Shown piece by piece: positions 17,810-27,223 of a DNA stretch of 43,312 nucleotides. The translations under genes and the position numbers were made by a program. Under the pieces are notes generated by a model. It had not been told where the DNA came from, made no database searches, and saw only the letters and a program-made list of their open reading frames with translations. Numbering within the stretch: the stretch's first letter is position 1; every line of letters starts with the position of its first letter. The stretch lies in NCBI GenBank assembly GCA_008080595.1, contig VIKI01000066.1, positions 1 to 43,312 on the forward strand, written 5' to 3'. The stretch comes from Comamonadaceae bacterium (GTDB lineage Bacteria; Pseudomonadota; Gammaproteobacteria; Burkholderiales; Burkholderiaceae_C).

Positions 17810-18025
17810 ATGAACAAATCACTCGTTTTGATCGCTGTCATCGCTGCTGCTGCTCTGTCTGCTTGTGGCAAAAAAGAAGAAGCTGCTCCTGCTCCTGCAC
17901 CCGCACCAGCTCCTGTGGCTGCTCCCGCACCTGCAGCTTCTGAGCCAGCCGCTCCCGCTTCTGCAGCTCCTGCTGCTGCCGCTGCTTCTGAAGCCGCTGC
18001 TCCTGCAGCCGCTGCTTCCAAGTAA
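17810..18025 (+). CDS. Small Ala/Pro-rich lipoprotein
   Basis: 71 residues. Signal peptide with lipobox LSAC (cysteine at about 19), so a lipoprotein anchored in the envelope. After a short KKEE the rest is almost only Ala and Pro with a few Ser and Glu, a low-complexity extended chain that could span or tether in the periplasm. Codon pattern and the strong terminator right after the stop indicate a real, separately transcribed gene. I do not recognise a family function; similar short A/P-rich lipoproteins are common in related bacteria. Confidence 0.75.
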   Translation: MNKSLVLIAVIAAAALSACGKKEEAAPAPAPAPAPVAAPAPAASEPAAPASAAPAAAAASEAAAPAAAASK

Positions 18026-18046
18026 TCAACGCCCGCTTTGATTTGC

Positions 18047-18073
18047 AAAAGCCACCTTCGGGTGGCTTTTTTG
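18047..18073 (+). terminator. Rho-independent terminator after the small lipoprotein gene
   Basis: GCCACC-TTCG-GGTGGC stem with a stable TTCG loop, A-tract before and T-tract after (TTTTTTG). Confidence 0.9.
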
Positions 18074-18188
18074 ATTCTTGCCGGGTTGATGTCACCCACT
18101 ATCAATTCAAGCTCAGTCCCCTGGCAGTTTGCTGACATTGTGGTCTGATGCCGAATATCAAAATTTTGTCTGAACCTTTGGAGTCCAC

Positions 18189-19163
18189 ATGCTTAAACCT
18201 GCTGTTTTGGTGGCCCGTGCCATCTTTCCCGAGGTGTTGCAGACATTGCAACAACATTTTGAGGTGACTGACAACCAAGCTGATGTGCTATTTGATAAAG
18301 AGCAATTAGCGCTTTCTGCAAAAGGTGTTGATGGCATTTTGACCACAGGCAGTGAGCGTGTTGATGCGGCTTTGTTGGCTGCTTGCCCGGGGCTGAAAAT
18401 TTGCGCCAACATGGCGGTGGGCTACAACAACTTTGACCTGGCTGCCATGACAAGCGCCGGGGTGCTGGCCACCAATACGCCAGATGTGCTGACTGAAACC
18501 ACCGCTGATTTTGGCTTTGCCCTGATTCTGGCGACCGCCCGGCGCATGGCTGAAGGCGAGCATTTTTTACGTGCAGGTCTGTGGAATCGCTGGCGCTATG
18601 ACATGTTTGCCGGGGCTGAGGTGCACGGCAGCACCTTGGGCATTTTGGGCATGGGGCGAATCGGCCAGGCCGTTGCCAGGCGTGGTGCACACGGTTTTGG
18701 CATGCGGGTGATCTACCACAACCGTTCCCGTCTGGATGCAGCCACCGAGGCCAGTTGCGCTGCCCGTTTTGTGAGCAAACAGGATTTGTTGCAGCAGGCA
18801 GATCATCTGATTCTGGTTTTGCCGTACACCGCCGAATCCCATCATGCCATTGGCGCATCAGAACTGGCGCAAATGAAGCCGACAGCGACCTTGGTGAACA
18901 TTGCCCGAGGCGGAATTGTGGATGACGCTGCCTTGGCCGCAGCGCTCAAGGCCGGAGCGCTGGCCGCCGCGGGCCTGGATGTGTTTGAGGGCGAGCCACG
19001 TGTTCATCCCGACTTGTTGGCCTTGTCCAATGTGGTGCTGACACCGCACATTGCCAGTGCCACCATTCAGACCCGCCGGGCCATGGCGCAGTTGGCGGCA
19101 GACAATCTGATTGGTTTTTTGCTGCATGGCAAAGCGCTGACACCTTTGAATGGGTTGCGGTGA
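18189..19163 (+). CDS. D-2-hydroxyacid dehydrogenase (glyoxylate/hydroxypyruvate reductase type)
   Basis: 324 residues of the NAD(P)-dependent D-isomer 2-hydroxyacid dehydrogenase family. Nucleotide-binding GILGMGRIGQ (GxGxxG at 154–159), catalytic Arg239 in NIARGGIVDD, Glu268 in DVFEGEP and His286 in LTPHIAS. Sequence style is nearest to glyoxylate/hydroxypyruvate reductase B, reducing glyoxylate or hydroxypyruvate, but the substrate cannot be fixed by eye. Preceded by a terminator and a purine-rich GGAG before the ATG, so it has its own promoter. The segment LFDKEQLALSAKG resembles the dispersed element only weakly. Confidence 0.9.
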   Translation: MLKPAVLVARAIFPEVLQTLQQHFEVTDNQADVLFDKEQLALSAKGVDGILTTGSERVDAALLAACPGLKICANMAVGYNNFDLAAMTSAGVLATNTPDVLTETTADFGFALILATARRMAEGEHFLRAGLWNRWRYDMFAGAEVHGSTLGILGMGRIGQAVARRGAHGFGMRVIYHNRSRLDAATEASCAARFVSKQDLLQQADHLILVLPYTAESHHAIGASELAQMKPTATLVNIARGGIVDDAALAAALKAGALAAAGLDVFEGEPRVHPDLLALSNVVLTPHIASATIQTRRAMAQLAADNLIGFLLHGKALTPLNGLR

Positions 19164-19239
19164 ATGTAGCTGAGGGCCTGTCCACAAATAACATGCACAT
19201 TTGGCTCGTCAGCTTTGGGCGCATTGCGTCGTTACAATT

Positions 19240-20412
19240 GTGACCTCGCTGAGTTCAACAGCACTGGCGCGTTTGATTGCCGGTCACATCTGTCTGCATG
19301 CCTGTATGGCGGGCGTGCGCATGGCAGCCCCCTTGATGGCCTTGCGTGAGGGGTACAGTGCTTTGGCCGTGGGTGTGCTGCTGTCTTTGTTTGCCTTGAC
19401 TCAGGTATTTTTGGCCTTGCCTGCAGGGCGCTATGTGGATCGACATGGTTTTAAACGCCCGGTTGGCCTGAGTGTGGGGGCCGCCAGTGTGGGTGCTGGT
19501 CTGGCGGTAGTGATACCGATCTTTCCGGTGTTGTGTCTGAGTGCCTTGATGACAGGGGGCGCCACAGGGGTGGCTGCCATCAGTTTGCAGCGTCATGTCG
19601 GTCGTTGTGCGCAGAATACAACTGAACTCAAACGTATGTTCAGTTGGCTTTCCATTGGACCGGCCTTGTCCAATTTTGTCGGGCCGCTGTCGGCTGGTTT
19701 GTTGATTGATGCTGGCGGGTTTCGGCTGGCCTATTTTGCACTGGCACTATTGCCCTTGATCACCTGGTGGTGGGTTCGTCGCACGGTTGAGTTGCCACCC
19801 GTCGCAGCTTCTTCAAGTGCCCGGCAGGGAGGGAGTTGGGATTTATTGCGCCAACCCATGATGCGTCGACTGATGCTGGTGAATTGGTTGTTGTCCTCAT
19901 GTTGGGATGTGCATACCTTGGTGGTTCCGGTGCTTGGGCATGAGCGTGGGTTGAGTGCCTCAGCCATTGGTGCGATTTTGGGAGGGTTCGCACTGGCAGC
20001 CACCGCCGTCAGGGTGGCTTTGCCGTTGCTGGCTGCACATGCGCATGAGTGGGTGGTGGTGACCACCGCCATGTTGTGCACGGCTGTGTTGTTTGCGCTG
20101 TATCCGTTCATGTCCTCGGCGTGGACCATGGGGGCTTGCTCAATCTTGCTGGGGCTGGCCTTGGGCTCGGTGCAGCCGATGATCATGAGCACCTTGCACC
20201 AGATCACGCCTGCGGCACGTCATGGTGAGGCGCTTGGTTTTCGGATGATGGCCATCAATGCTTCCAGCGTGTTGATGCCCTTGCTGTTTGGTTCAGCTGG
20301 GGCCGTGATCGGCGTGTCGCTGGTTTTTTGGGTGGTTGGTGCTGGGGTGGGGGCCGGTTCGCGCTGGGCTTGGAGTTTGCGTCCACCGGGCTCGGCGACT
20401 CACAAATCGTAA
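19240..20412 (+). CDS. MFS transporter
   Basis: About 390 residues with twelve predicted membrane helices. Loop 2–3 signature GRYVDRHGFKRPVG, a form of the MFS motif A, is clear. Start is uncertain: I prefer GTG at 19240 (VTSLSSTALARLIAGH) because a TTG at 19201 adds unconserved residues. The substrate is unknown. It ends overlapping the LOG-family gene tail by 13 bases on the opposite strand. It is 76 bases downstream of the dehydrogenase gene and could be co-transcribed with it. Confidence 0.82.
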   Translation: MTSLSSTALARLIAGHICLHACMAGVRMAAPLMALREGYSALAVGVLLSLFALTQVFLALPAGRYVDRHGFKRPVGLSVGAASVGAGLAVVIPIFPVLCLSALMTGGATGVAAISLQRHVGRCAQNTTELKRMFSWLSIGPALSNFVGPLSAGLLIDAGGFRLAYFALALLPLITWWWVRRTVELPPVAASSSARQGGSWDLLRQPMMRRLMLVNWLLSSCWDVHTLVVPVLGHERGLSASAIGAILGGFALAATAVRVALPLLAAHAHEWVVVTTAMLCTAVLFALYPFMSSAWTMGACSILLGLALGSVQPMIMSTLHQITPAARHGEALGFRMMAINASSVLMPLLFGSAGAVIGVSLVFWVVGAGVGAGSRWAWSLRPPGSATHKS

Positions 20413-21275
20413 AAGCGCTGAATCACGACCCAAGCCTCTTCGGGACTATCCGCATAGTGCAGCAGCTCAAGGTCTTCCGGTGAAATGACCCCTTCTTCGA
20501 CCATGACATCCATATTGACCAGACGTTTCCAGTAGTCACTGCCAAACAACACAATCGGCACCGGTTGGGCTTTTTTGGTTTGCACCAGAGTGATCACCTC
20601 AAACAGTTCATCCAGCGTACCAAAGCCCCCAGGGAACGCCACCAGGGCTTTGGCACGGATCATGAAATGCATTTTGCGCAGGGCAAAATAATGAAACTTG
20701 TAGCTCAGGCTCGGTGTGACGTAGGGGTTGGCGCTTTGTTCGTGCGGCAGGGCAATGTTCAGGCCAACAGTCGGTGCGCCCACCTCATGGGCGCCGCGGT
20801 TGGCCGCTTCCATGATGCCTGGGCCGCCACCGGTGCAAATGAAAAGTTGGTGCTCTGGGGGCTGTTGGGCGCTGTGTTGAGCCACCAATTTGGCAAACCG
20901 GCGGGCTTGATCGTAGTGCTGGGCATTTCGCACTTGGCGTTGCGCCAGGGCGATGGCTCGCATGTCATCGGTTTGTTCCGCTTCTTGCAGCAGCGCTTGA
21001 GCTGTTTCAGGGGCGAGAAAACGTGCACTGCCAAACACCACCACGGTGTTGTGAATGCCTTGTGCGGATTGACCCACATCTGGCTTGAGCATTTCCAGTT
21101 GCATGCGCATGCCGCGGGTTTCGCGGCGCAGCAAAAATTCGGGGTCGGCAAAAGCCAGGCGATGGGCGTTGGGACGCAGCACGGTTTCATTGGCCGGATA
21201 GTTCAGCACATCTGCCCAAACATCGGCCATGTGTTGTTCGGTCAGCAGGTTGGGAAGAGATTTGGTGTCATCCAT
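20400..21275 (-). CDS. LOG-family nucleotide phosphoribohydrolase-like protein (TIGR00730)
   Basis: 291 residues of the lysine decarboxylase-like/LOG family. These enzymes cleave nucleoside 5'-monophosphates at the N-glycosidic bond (cytokinin-activating or PpnN-type). Motifs: VVVFGSARF, then FICTGGGPGIMEAANRGA and the hallmark PGGFGTLDELFE. The N-terminal 80 residues are an extension beyond the basic LOG core. ATG at 21275 is preferred over a frame extending into the efp terminator. Read in the same direction as efp but separated by its terminator. Confidence 0.88.
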   Translation of the reverse strand: MDDTKSLPNLLTEQHMADVWADVLNYPANETVLRPNAHRLAFADPEFLLRRETRGMRMQLEMLKPDVGQSAQGIHNTVVVFGSARFLAPETAQALLQEAEQTDDMRAIALAQRQVRNAQHYDQARRFAKLVAQHSAQQPPEHQLFICTGGGPGIMEAANRGAHEVGAPTVGLNIALPHEQSANPYVTPSLSYKFHYFALRKMHFMIRAKALVAFPGGFGTLDELFEVITLVQTKKAQPVPIVLFGSDYWKRLVNMDVMVEEGVISPEDLELLHYADSPEEAWVVIQRFYDL

Positions 21276-21292
21276 GGCGGTTGATTGTGGCG

Positions 21293-21319
21293 AAAAAAAA
21301 GGCTTCACCAGGAAGCCTT
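21293..21319 (-). terminator. Rho-independent terminator of efp
   Basis: On the minus strand AAGGCTTC-CTGGT-GAAGCCTT followed by eight T. It lies 33 bases past the efp stop, so it ends the efp transcript. Confidence 0.9.
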
Positions 21320-21351
21320 GGGGGCAATCGGGTCAGATGGCCCGATTGGGG

Positions 21352-21906
21352 TTAGACACGTTTGCGGTATTCGCCCGTGCGGGTGTCAATTTCAACTTTG
21401 TCGCCTTGGGCCACAAAAATCGGCACACCAATTTCAAACCCGGTGGCAATTTTGGCGGGCTTCAAAACCTTGCCAGAGGTGTCGCCTTTGACGGCTGGCT
21501 CAGTCCAGGTGATTTCACGCACCACATTGGTGGGCAACTCGACCGAGATGGCTTTGCCGTCATAAAACACCACTTCGAGCGGCATGCCGTCTTCGAGGTA
21601 GTTGAGCGAGTCGCCCATGTTTTCGGCTTCCACTTCGTATTGGTTGTATTCCTCGTCCATGCAGATGTACATGGGATCGGCAAAGTAGGAGTAAGTGCAA
21701 TCCTTTTTGTCGAGGATCACGTTGTCAATCTTGTCGTCAGCCTTGAAAACCACTTCGGTGCCGAAGTTGGCAATCAGGCTTTTGAGCTTCATGCGCACGG
21801 TAGCAGCACCGCGACCGCCGCGGGCGTATTCAGTTTTCAGGACGACCATCGGGTCTTTGCCGTGCATGATCACATTGCCGGCGCGGATTTCTTGAGCGAT
21901 TTTCAT
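21352..21906 (-). CDS. efp: Elongation factor P
   Basis: Relieves ribosome stalling at polyproline runs. 184 residues with the usual three-domain layout: KOW-like N-terminus [19 protein letters not shown] and C-terminal OB domain ending [17 protein letters not shown]. The modification loop is [13 protein letters not shown] with an arginine at position 32, where lysine is found in E. coli-type EF-P. This is the arginine that EarP rhamnosylates, and earP lies directly upstream on the same strand. Start ATG at 21906. Confidence 0.96.
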   Translation of the reverse strand: MKIAQEIRAGNVIMHGKDPMVVLKTEYARGGRGAATVRMKLKSLIANFGTEVVFKADDKIDNVILDKKDCTYSYFADPMYICMDEEYNQYEVEAENMGDSLNYLEDGMPLEVVFYDGKAISVELPTNVVREITWTEPAVKGDTSGKVLKPAKIATGFEIGVPIFVAQGDKVEIDTRTGEYRKRV

Positions 21907-21996
21907 AAGAGAGAGTGCAGAGAATAGGCCGCGCATCAGGCGGCGAGGGCGGCCAGACTTCAGTGAACTCAAGCCTGCGCCGTAAAGCCCGGTATT

Positions 21997-23130
21997 TTAA
22001 TGGTTTTTTGTGATGAATCGGATCAGCTGGGTCACCAAGTCATCTTGGGCCAGCAAACGGGTCTTGGCAAGAGCTGCGCAGATCGACCATTCCTGGGGCA
22101 AAAAATCGGGCTGGCTGGATCGGTTGGCGGCTGGGGCGATGCCATTCCAATGACGGTGAAACTGGCGCAGGCTGGCGGGGGCTTCGAGCCAGTCCAGAAA
22201 GGCCTTGAGTTTCGCTACATGGGCCGCATCGTCTTGCGGGTAAATGTGCCACACCAGTGGTTTACCAGCCCACAAGGCCCGCACCAGTGAGTCTTCACCC
22301 CGCACAAAATTCACATCACTGGCCCATAACAGGTGGTCATAGTCAGTTTGTGAAAGCTGGGGAAGATATAAAAATGAGAGCTTCTTGTGCTTGTTCCATA
22401 AGGGGTTTAGCCTTGTTTTGCATGAAATTTCGGCATCCAGCGCGGCCCTGGCGCGGCCTGGGGTCACCAGCAGGCAAGTCGGTTGTGAGTCCTGGGCCAA
22501 GGCCTCCAGCCAATCGCCCAAACCGGCGGGCTCGTAACAGAACAGGGAGACCAGGCGTTCGCCTTGCCAATTCAGCCCTTGCTGCTTCAGCCAAGCTGGC
22601 CGATCAAAGCGCGCCTGGCGGTCCAGCAGGTCGGTTTCGCGCAGCAAGCCGCCCGTGCCCTCGGTCAAACCGGGGTAGAAAAAATGCTTGGTCAAACCTT
22701 TGCCGGGCCCGCTCATGACCGGAGACGGCAGGCCATGGCTGCGCAGCACATAGGTTTCGGCGCTCAGGTATTCCAGGTTGATCCATCTGCATTTTTGGCA
22801 AGACCCCAAGTCCAGGCCTCTAGCGCTTATATGGTATGCGTAGGATGCTATGAAATTTGCATCAATCTCACAACCAAAGGCCTCCACCATGACATCACCA
22901 GGGGTGATCTGGGCCAGGTCAAGCGGGTTTGTCCAACGCTTGACCTCCACACCCGTCGAATCCTCGGGGGCCATCCAGGCCAAGGCGGTAGAGTCATCCA
23001 CCCACAAACGCACGCTTTGACCGCGCTGCGCCAGCTGACAGGCCAGTCGCCAGCACACACCGATGTCGCCAAAGTTGTCAATCACCCGGCAAAAAATGTC
23101 CCAGCGCAAAAGTGGTGTTTCTGAATACAT
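21997..23130 (-). CDS. earP: EF-P arginine rhamnosyltransferase
   Basis: Inverting glycosyltransferase that attaches rhamnose from dTDP-rhamnose to Arg32 of EF-P. 377 residues. N-terminal [21 protein letters not shown] holds the Asp pair (D18 and D22 in this numbering) needed for catalysis; the C-terminal domain has [20 protein letters not shown] with the Glu needed for nucleotide-sugar binding. I chose ATG at 23130 over a GTG five codons upstream. It carries two copies of the dispersed repeat in opposite orientation (residues about 90–106 and 240–256), both read through without a stop. It is upstream of efp with 90 bases between, and divergent from uvrC. Confidence 0.93.
   Translation of the reverse strand: MYSETPLLRWDIFCRVIDNFGDIGVCWRLACQLAQRGQSVRLWVDDSTALAWMAPEDSTGVEVKRWTNPLDLAQITPGDVMVEAFGCEIDANFIASYAYHISARGLDLGSCQKCRWINLEYLSAETYVLRSHGLPSPVMSGPGKGLTKHFFYPGLTEGTGGLLRETDLLDRQARFDRPAWLKQQGLNWQGERLVSLFCYEPAGLGDWLEALAQDSQPTCLLVTPGRARAALDAEISCKTRLNPLWNKHKKLSFLYLPQLSQTDYDHLLWASDVNFVRGEDSLVRALWAGKPLVWHIYPQDDAAHVAKLKAFLDWLEAPASLRQFHRHWNGIAPAANRSSQPDFLPQEWSICAALAKTRLLAQDDLVTQLIRFITKNH
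22365..22413 (+). repeat. Dispersed 49-nt element, copy 4 (inside earP, antisense to it)
   Basis: GATAT, 7-nt loop AAAAATG, AGAGC, TTCTT, GTGCTT, 7 nt, AAGGGG, TTTAGCCT. The gene reads the opposite strand, giving residues around [12 protein letters not shown]. Confidence 0.7.
22815..22863 (-). repeat. Dispersed 49-nt element, copy 5 (inside earP, sense)
   Basis: The 3' half is identical to the 37230 copy from AT AAGCGC through TAGAGGCC; the first stem is decayed (GATGC/ATAGC). Encodes residues around [15 protein letters not shown]. Confidence 0.75.
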
Positions 23131-23156
23131 GGTCAGATTGTCCACAATACGCCCCT

Positions 23157-25244
23157 ATGTCTGAATCTCATCCAAGCAACCAACCCGCAGAACCTCCCGG
23201 AAAAACGCACGCTGAACAGGTGCTCAGCGATGTGGCCAGTTTGCCTGCCTTGCCCGGGGTGTACCGCTACTTTGATGCCCAGGGCAATGTGCTCTATGTG
23301 GGCAAAGCCATCAATTTGAAAAAGCGGGTGTCGAGCTATTTCACAAAAAACCACGGTGGCACACGCATTGGCCACATGGTGAGCAAAATCGCCCGGCTGG
23401 AGACCACGGTGGTGCGTTCGGAAGCCGAGGCCTTGCTGCTGGAAAACAACCTGATCAAAACGCTCAACCCGAAGTACAACATCCTGTTTCGGGACGACAA
23501 AAGCTACCCGTATTTGAAAATCAGTGCACCAGCGCCTTTGCCTGATGCTATAAAAAACAGAGCTGCATGCGATTTGTCTGTAAGCGCTACAGGTCAAAAA
23601 GATTCGCAAATTGCCAGTTTGAAAGCCAACCCGGACTGGTTCCCCCGAGTGTCTTATTACCGCGGTGCGGTGGAGAAAAAACACCATTACTTCGGCCCCT
23701 ATCCCAGTGCCTGGGCGGTCAAAGAGGCGATTTTGCTGATGCAAAAAGTCTTCCGGCTGCGCACCTGTGAAGACTCGGTGTTTGCCAACCGCACCCGGCC
23801 CTGTTTGCTGTACCAGATCAAACGCTGTTCCGGGCCTTGCGTGGGGCATATCGCTGCGCAGGCCTACGCGCAGGACATGATGGATGCCGAGCGGTTTTTG
23901 AATGGCGATGCGCGTGAGGTCATGGCCGAGCTGGAAGCCCGCATGATGGCCCATGCCGACAAGCTGGAGTTTGAACAGGCGGCCGAGTTGCGTAACCAAG
24001 TGGCTGCGCTCTCAAACGTGCTGCACCAGCAGTCGGTCGACAACGTGTCGGATCGGGACGTGGACATTCTGGCCGTGAAAGTGCAGGGTGGCCGTGCCTG
24101 TGTCAACCTGGCCATGGTGCGCGGCGGGCGGCATCTGGGGGACAGGCCGTACTTTCCGGTGCATGTGGAAGATGCGGCGGATCTGGACGATGCCGATGAA
24201 ACCGATGCGCCCAGCGCCGTGCGCAGCGTCGAGATGCAGGTCTTGGATGCCTTCATTGCCCAGCATTACCTGAACGTGCCTGCGCCGCCCTCGCTGGTGG
24301 TCAGCGTGCCGGTCGACAAGGGCTTGCTACAGGCCTTGTCTGAGCAAACCGGTGTCAAGGTGGGTGCGGTGCACAACCCGCGTGAGCAGCGCCGGGTCTG
24401 GCTGGAAATGGCGCAGACCAATGCAGGGTTGCAACTGGCCAGGCTGCTGGCCGAAGAGGGTTCGCAGCAGGCGCGTACCCGGGCACTGGTGGAGGCGCTG
24501 GATTTGGCGTTGGACGATCTGGAGGAATTGCGGGTCGAGTGTTTTGACATCTCACACACCTCGGGCGAATCCACCCAGGCCTCGTGTGTGGTGTTTCACC
24601 ATCACAAAATGCAGAACGCCGAATACCGGCGTTACAAAATCAATGACATCACGCCCGGTGATGATTACGCCGCCATGCGCCAGGTGCTGTTGCGCCGCTA
24701 CGGCAAGCTGGCCGAAGTGCTGGCACAAGCCAAACAAACCGGTGAAACCCCGGCAGGCACGGGCCGTTTGCCGGATCTGGTGCTGGTCGACGGTGGCAAG
24801 GGTCAGGTGGCGATGGCGCGTGAGGTGTTTGAGCAGCTGGGCCTGGACTTGTCGCTGATTGTGGGCGTGGAAAAAGGCGAGGGCCGACGCATTGGTCTGG
24901 AAGAACTGGTGTTTGCCGATGTTGGTCTGGAAGAACTGGTGTTTGCCGATGGTCGCGACAAGGTTTATTTGGGCAAGGATTCGGCGGCCTTGATGCTGGT
25001 GGCCCAGATTCGCGATGAGGCGCACCGCTTTGCCATCACCGGCATGCGGGCCGCCCGCGCCAAGGTGCGGATGGATGGCGGCAAGCTCGAAGAAATTCCC
25101 GGTATTGGCCCCAAACGTCGCGCCCGTTTGTTGCAGCGTTTTGGTGGCGTGCGTGGTGTGGCGCTGGCTTCGGAAGCAGACATTGCGCAGGTGGAAGGAA
25201 TTTCACACGAGTTGGCACAGGAAATTTACCGCGCATTGCATTGA
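23157..25244 (+). CDS. uvrC: Excinuclease ABC subunit C
   Basis: Makes both incisions in nucleotide excision repair. 695 residues. GIY-YIG nuclease domain at the N-terminus ([27 protein letters not shown]), cysteine cluster [20 protein letters not shown] helix [19 protein letters not shown], RNase H-like domain ([28 protein letters not shown]) and C-terminal helix-hairpin-helix ([18 protein letters not shown]). Two oddities. Residues about 131–147 come from a copy of the dispersed repeat within a larger insertion between YPYLKISA and [10 protein letters not shown] 30-bp exact tandem duplication doubles [11 protein letters not shown]. Start ATG at 23157, 26 bases from the earP start. The reading frame stays open throughout. 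Confidence 0.95.
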   Translation: MSESHPSNQPAEPPGKTHAEQVLSDVASLPALPGVYRYFDAQGNVLYVGKAINLKKRVSSYFTKNHGGTRIGHMVSKIARLETTVVRSEAEALLLENNLIKTLNPKYNILFRDDKSYPYLKISAPAPLPDAIKNRAACDLSVSATGQKDSQIASLKANPDWFPRVSYYRGAVEKKHHYFGPYPSAWAVKEAILLMQKVFRLRTCEDSVFANRTRPCLLYQIKRCSGPCVGHIAAQAYAQDMMDAERFLNGDAREVMAELEARMMAHADKLEFEQAAELRNQVAALSNVLHQQSVDNVSDRDVDILAVKVQGGRACVNLAMVRGGRHLGDRPYFPVHVEDAADLDDADETDAPSAVRSVEMQVLDAFIAQHYLNVPAPPSLVVSVPVDKGLLQALSEQTGVKVGAVHNPREQRRVWLEMAQTNAGLQLARLLAEEGSQQARTRALVEALDLALDDLEELRVECFDISHTSGESTQASCVVFHHHKMQNAEYRRYKINDITPGDDYAAMRQVLLRRYGKLAEVLAQAKQTGETPAGTGRLPDLVLVDGGKGQVAMAREVFEQLGLDLSLIVGVEKGEGRRIGLEELVFADVGLEELVFADGRDKVYLGKDSAALMLVAQIRDEAHRFAITGMRAARAKVRMDGGKLEEIPGIGPKRRARLLQRFGGVRGVALASEADIAQVEGISHELAQEIYRALH
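23547..23595 (+). repeat. Dispersed 49-nt element, copy 6 (inside uvrC)
   Basis: GCTAT, loop AAAAAAC, AGAGC, TGCAT, GCGATT, TGTCTGT, AAGCGC, TACAGGTC. Translated as part of UvrC ([17 protein letters not shown]). Confidence 0.8.
24892..24951 (+). repeat. Exact 30-bp tandem duplication in uvrC
   Basis: Units 24892–24921 and 24922–24951 are identical. The repeat adds ten residues in frame within the RNase H-like nuclease domain. Homologues have this block once, so it is a recent duplication or a sequence artefact. Confidence 0.95.
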
Positions 25245-25283
25245 GCCGGGCGTTTTCAAAAGTGGCCATGCCACAATTGACCC

Positions 25284-25850
25284 ATGTTCTGGACTATTCC
25301 CACCCTCATGACCTGGGCTCGCATTGTGGCGATTCCGCTGATTGTGGGCGTGTTTTATTTGCCGATTGAACCGAGCAGCCGCAATCTGATTGCCACGGTG
25401 ATGTTTGTGGTGTTTGCCGCGACCGATTGGCTGGATGGCTATTTGGCACGCAAGCTCAATCAGGTGTCCTCTTTTGGGGCTTTTCTGGATCCGGTGGCGG
25501 ACAAATTTCTGGTCTGCGCGTGTGTGCTGGTGCTGGTGCATCTGGGGCGTGCAGATGTGTTTGTGGCGTTGATCATCATTGGTCGTGAAATCGCCATTTC
25601 GGCCTTGCGTGAATGGATGGCCCAAATTGGAGCCTCCAAAAGTGTGGCGGTGCACATGATCGGCAAACTCAAAACCACCGCGCAAATGATCGCCATTCCT
25701 TTTTTGCTGTTTGACGGTGTGTTGCTGGGTTTGATCGATACCCATGTCTGGGGTGTCTGGCTGATCTGGATTGCCGCTGTGATGACGGTCTGGTCGATGG
25801 TGTATTACCTGCAAAAAGCCCTGCCTGAGATCAGGTCCCGCGTCAAGTGA
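25284..25850 (+). CDS. pgsA: CDP-diacylglycerol–glycerol-3-phosphate 3-phosphatidyltransferase
   Basis: Membrane enzyme making phosphatidylglycerol phosphate, the precursor of phosphatidylglycerol and cardiolipin. 188 residues with several membrane helices. The CDP-alcohol phosphotransferase motif D51-G52-x2-A55-R56-x8-G65-x3-D69-x3-D73 is complete in LDGYLARKLNQVSSFGAFLD. It follows uvrC by 39 bases, the classic uvrC–pgsA pair. Its stop overlaps the GTG of the next gene (GTGA). Confidence 0.95.
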   Translation: MFWTIPTLMTWARIVAIPLIVGVFYLPIEPSSRNLIATVMFVVFAATDWLDGYLARKLNQVSSFGAFLDPVADKFLVCACVLVLVHLGRADVFVALIIIGREIAISALREWMAQIGASKSVAVHMIGKLKTTAQMIAIPFLLFDGVLLGLIDTHVWGVWLIWIAAVMTVWSMVYYLQKALPEIRSRVK

Positions 25851-26731
25851 CAGTACCGATTGAGCGGCCCTTGATTCGGGCCATGCCTGCCGTGTTTGTG
25901 CTGATCTGGAGCACAGGTTTTATCGTGGCGCGGTATGGCATGCCGCATGCCCCTCCCTTCAAATTTCTGGCCATGCGCTACGCCTTGTCGATTGCCTGTT
26001 TTTTGCTCTGGATCACACTGGCTCGGGTCAAGTGGCCGACGCAAGCCAGGCAATGGGGGCATCTGGCGGTGACCGGTGTTTTGATGCACGCCTGTTATTT
26101 GGGGGGTGTTTGGGCCGCTGTCAAACTGGGTATGGGGTCAGGCTTGTCGTCCCTGATTGTGGGTTTGCAACCTGTGCTCACGGCCTTGTGGCTGGCCTCT
26201 ACGGGCAGCAGGATTGTGCCAAGGCAGTGGATTGGACTCACGCTGGGTTTGATTGGCCTGGTGATGGTGGTGTCGCGCAAGTTTGGCAGTGGTGGCGAGG
26301 CCAATTTGCTCAATCTGTCACTGGCTGTGGGCGCATTGTTGAGTATCACGATCGGCACTTTGTACCAGAAGCGTTTTGTCACATCGTGTGATGTACGCAC
26401 GGCCAATACCGTTCAGTTGATGGCGGCCTTGCTGGTGACTTTGCCGTTGGCGGCTTTTGAGCTTGAGGCGGTTGACTGGCATGTTGAATTGATCGGTGCC
26501 ATTGCCTGGTCGGTACTGGCCTTGACTCTGGGGGGGAGTTCCTTGCTGTATTTGTTGATCCAAAAGGGAGCGGCAGCTTCGGTGACCAGTTTGATGTATC
26601 TGGTGCCACCGGTGACTGCATTGATTGCCTGGCTGCTGTTTGCCGAAGCCATTACATTCACCACGATTTTGGGGACGCTCTTGACCGCCTTGGGTGTGGC
26701 CTTGGTGGTGTGGCAGCCCAAATCGGTTTGA
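25847..26731 (+). CDS. EamA/DMT-family transporter
   Basis: 294 residues with about ten membrane helices in two EamA repeats (about 12–145 and 155–292), the drug/metabolite transporter superfamily. Opening RAMPAVFVLIWSTGFIVARYG and second repeat with LTLGGSSLLYLLIQKGAAASVTSLMYLVPP are typical. GTG start overlaps the pgsA stop, so it is translationally coupled to pgsA. The substrate is unknown. Confidence 0.88.
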   Translation: MTVPIERPLIRAMPAVFVLIWSTGFIVARYGMPHAPPFKFLAMRYALSIACFLLWITLARVKWPTQARQWGHLAVTGVLMHACYLGGVWAAVKLGMGSGLSSLIVGLQPVLTALWLASTGSRIVPRQWIGLTLGLIGLVMVVSRKFGSGGEANLLNLSLAVGALLSITIGTLYQKRFVTSCDVRTANTVQLMAALLVTLPLAAFELEAVDWHVELIGAIAWSVLALTLGGSSLLYLLIQKGAAASVTSLMYLVPPVTALIAWLLFAEAITFTTILGTLLTALGVALVVWQPKSV

Positions 26732-26903
26732 TCAACCAACCATCTTGGCAAAAATTCCTGCGGCAGAATCAATCAACTTGCCAAACCAGTCTAGAATTGC
26801 AGATCGTTGCAGAAAATCTCATGAGTGATTGCTGGCCCAAAGGGCGGTTTGACTTGAAACAAACTGCAAGTCTTCTGAAGTAAATTTCCAAGAGACATCA
26901 AAA

Positions 26904-26909
26904 TATAAT
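26904..26909 (+). promoter_or_regulatory. -10 box (TATAAT) upstream of hupB
   Basis: Perfect TATAAT 26 bases before the hupB GTG. The -35 region about 17 bases upstream (TAAATT) is weak. The GAGG in front of the GTG is the ribosome site. Confidence 0.6.
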
Positions 26910-26934
26910 TTTTAACCCCATGTGAGGTTTTGTT

Positions 26935-27207
26935 GTGAATAAAAGTGAGTTGATCGATTACATTGCTACCAATGCTGACATGTCCAAAGCTTCTGCCGCA
27001 CGTGCGCTGGAGTCAACGATTGATGCGGTTAAAACCACCCTGAAAAATGGTGGCTCTGTGTCTTTGGTAGGTTTTGGTACATTTGCTGCCGGCAAACGAG
27101 CTGCACGAGTGGGTCGTAATCCGCGCACCGGAACATCGATTAAAATCAAGGCTGCTAAAGTTCCCAAGTTCCGTCCAGGTAAAGCATTGAAAGATGCATT
27201 GAATTAA
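26935..27207 (+). CDS. hupB: Nucleoid protein HU
   Basis: DNA-binding histone-like protein of 90 residues, normal length. Signature [22 protein letters not shown] is the DNA-clasping beta arm. GTG start at 26935 with GAGG nine bases upstream. It stands between the EamA transporter and tRNA-Val, and is probably transcribed with the tRNA. Confidence 0.96.
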   Translation: MNKSELIDYIATNADMSKASAARALESTIDAVKTTLKNGGSVSLVGFGTFAAGKRAARVGRNPRTGTSIKIKAAKVPKFRPGKALKDALN

Positions 27208-27223
27208 TGGTTAGTTTTCGGTG

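Noticed and set aside
17880-18022. Ala/Pro coding repeats as a microsatellite or mobile repeat
   Set aside because: Codon-level variation and the lipobox show a low-complexity protein, not a DNA repeat family.
18288-18336. Possible further copy of the 49-nt element in the hydroxyacid dehydrogenase gene
   Set aside because: GCTATTTGATAAAGAGC fits the first stem only partly, and the rest needs a gap to align; the protein looks normal.
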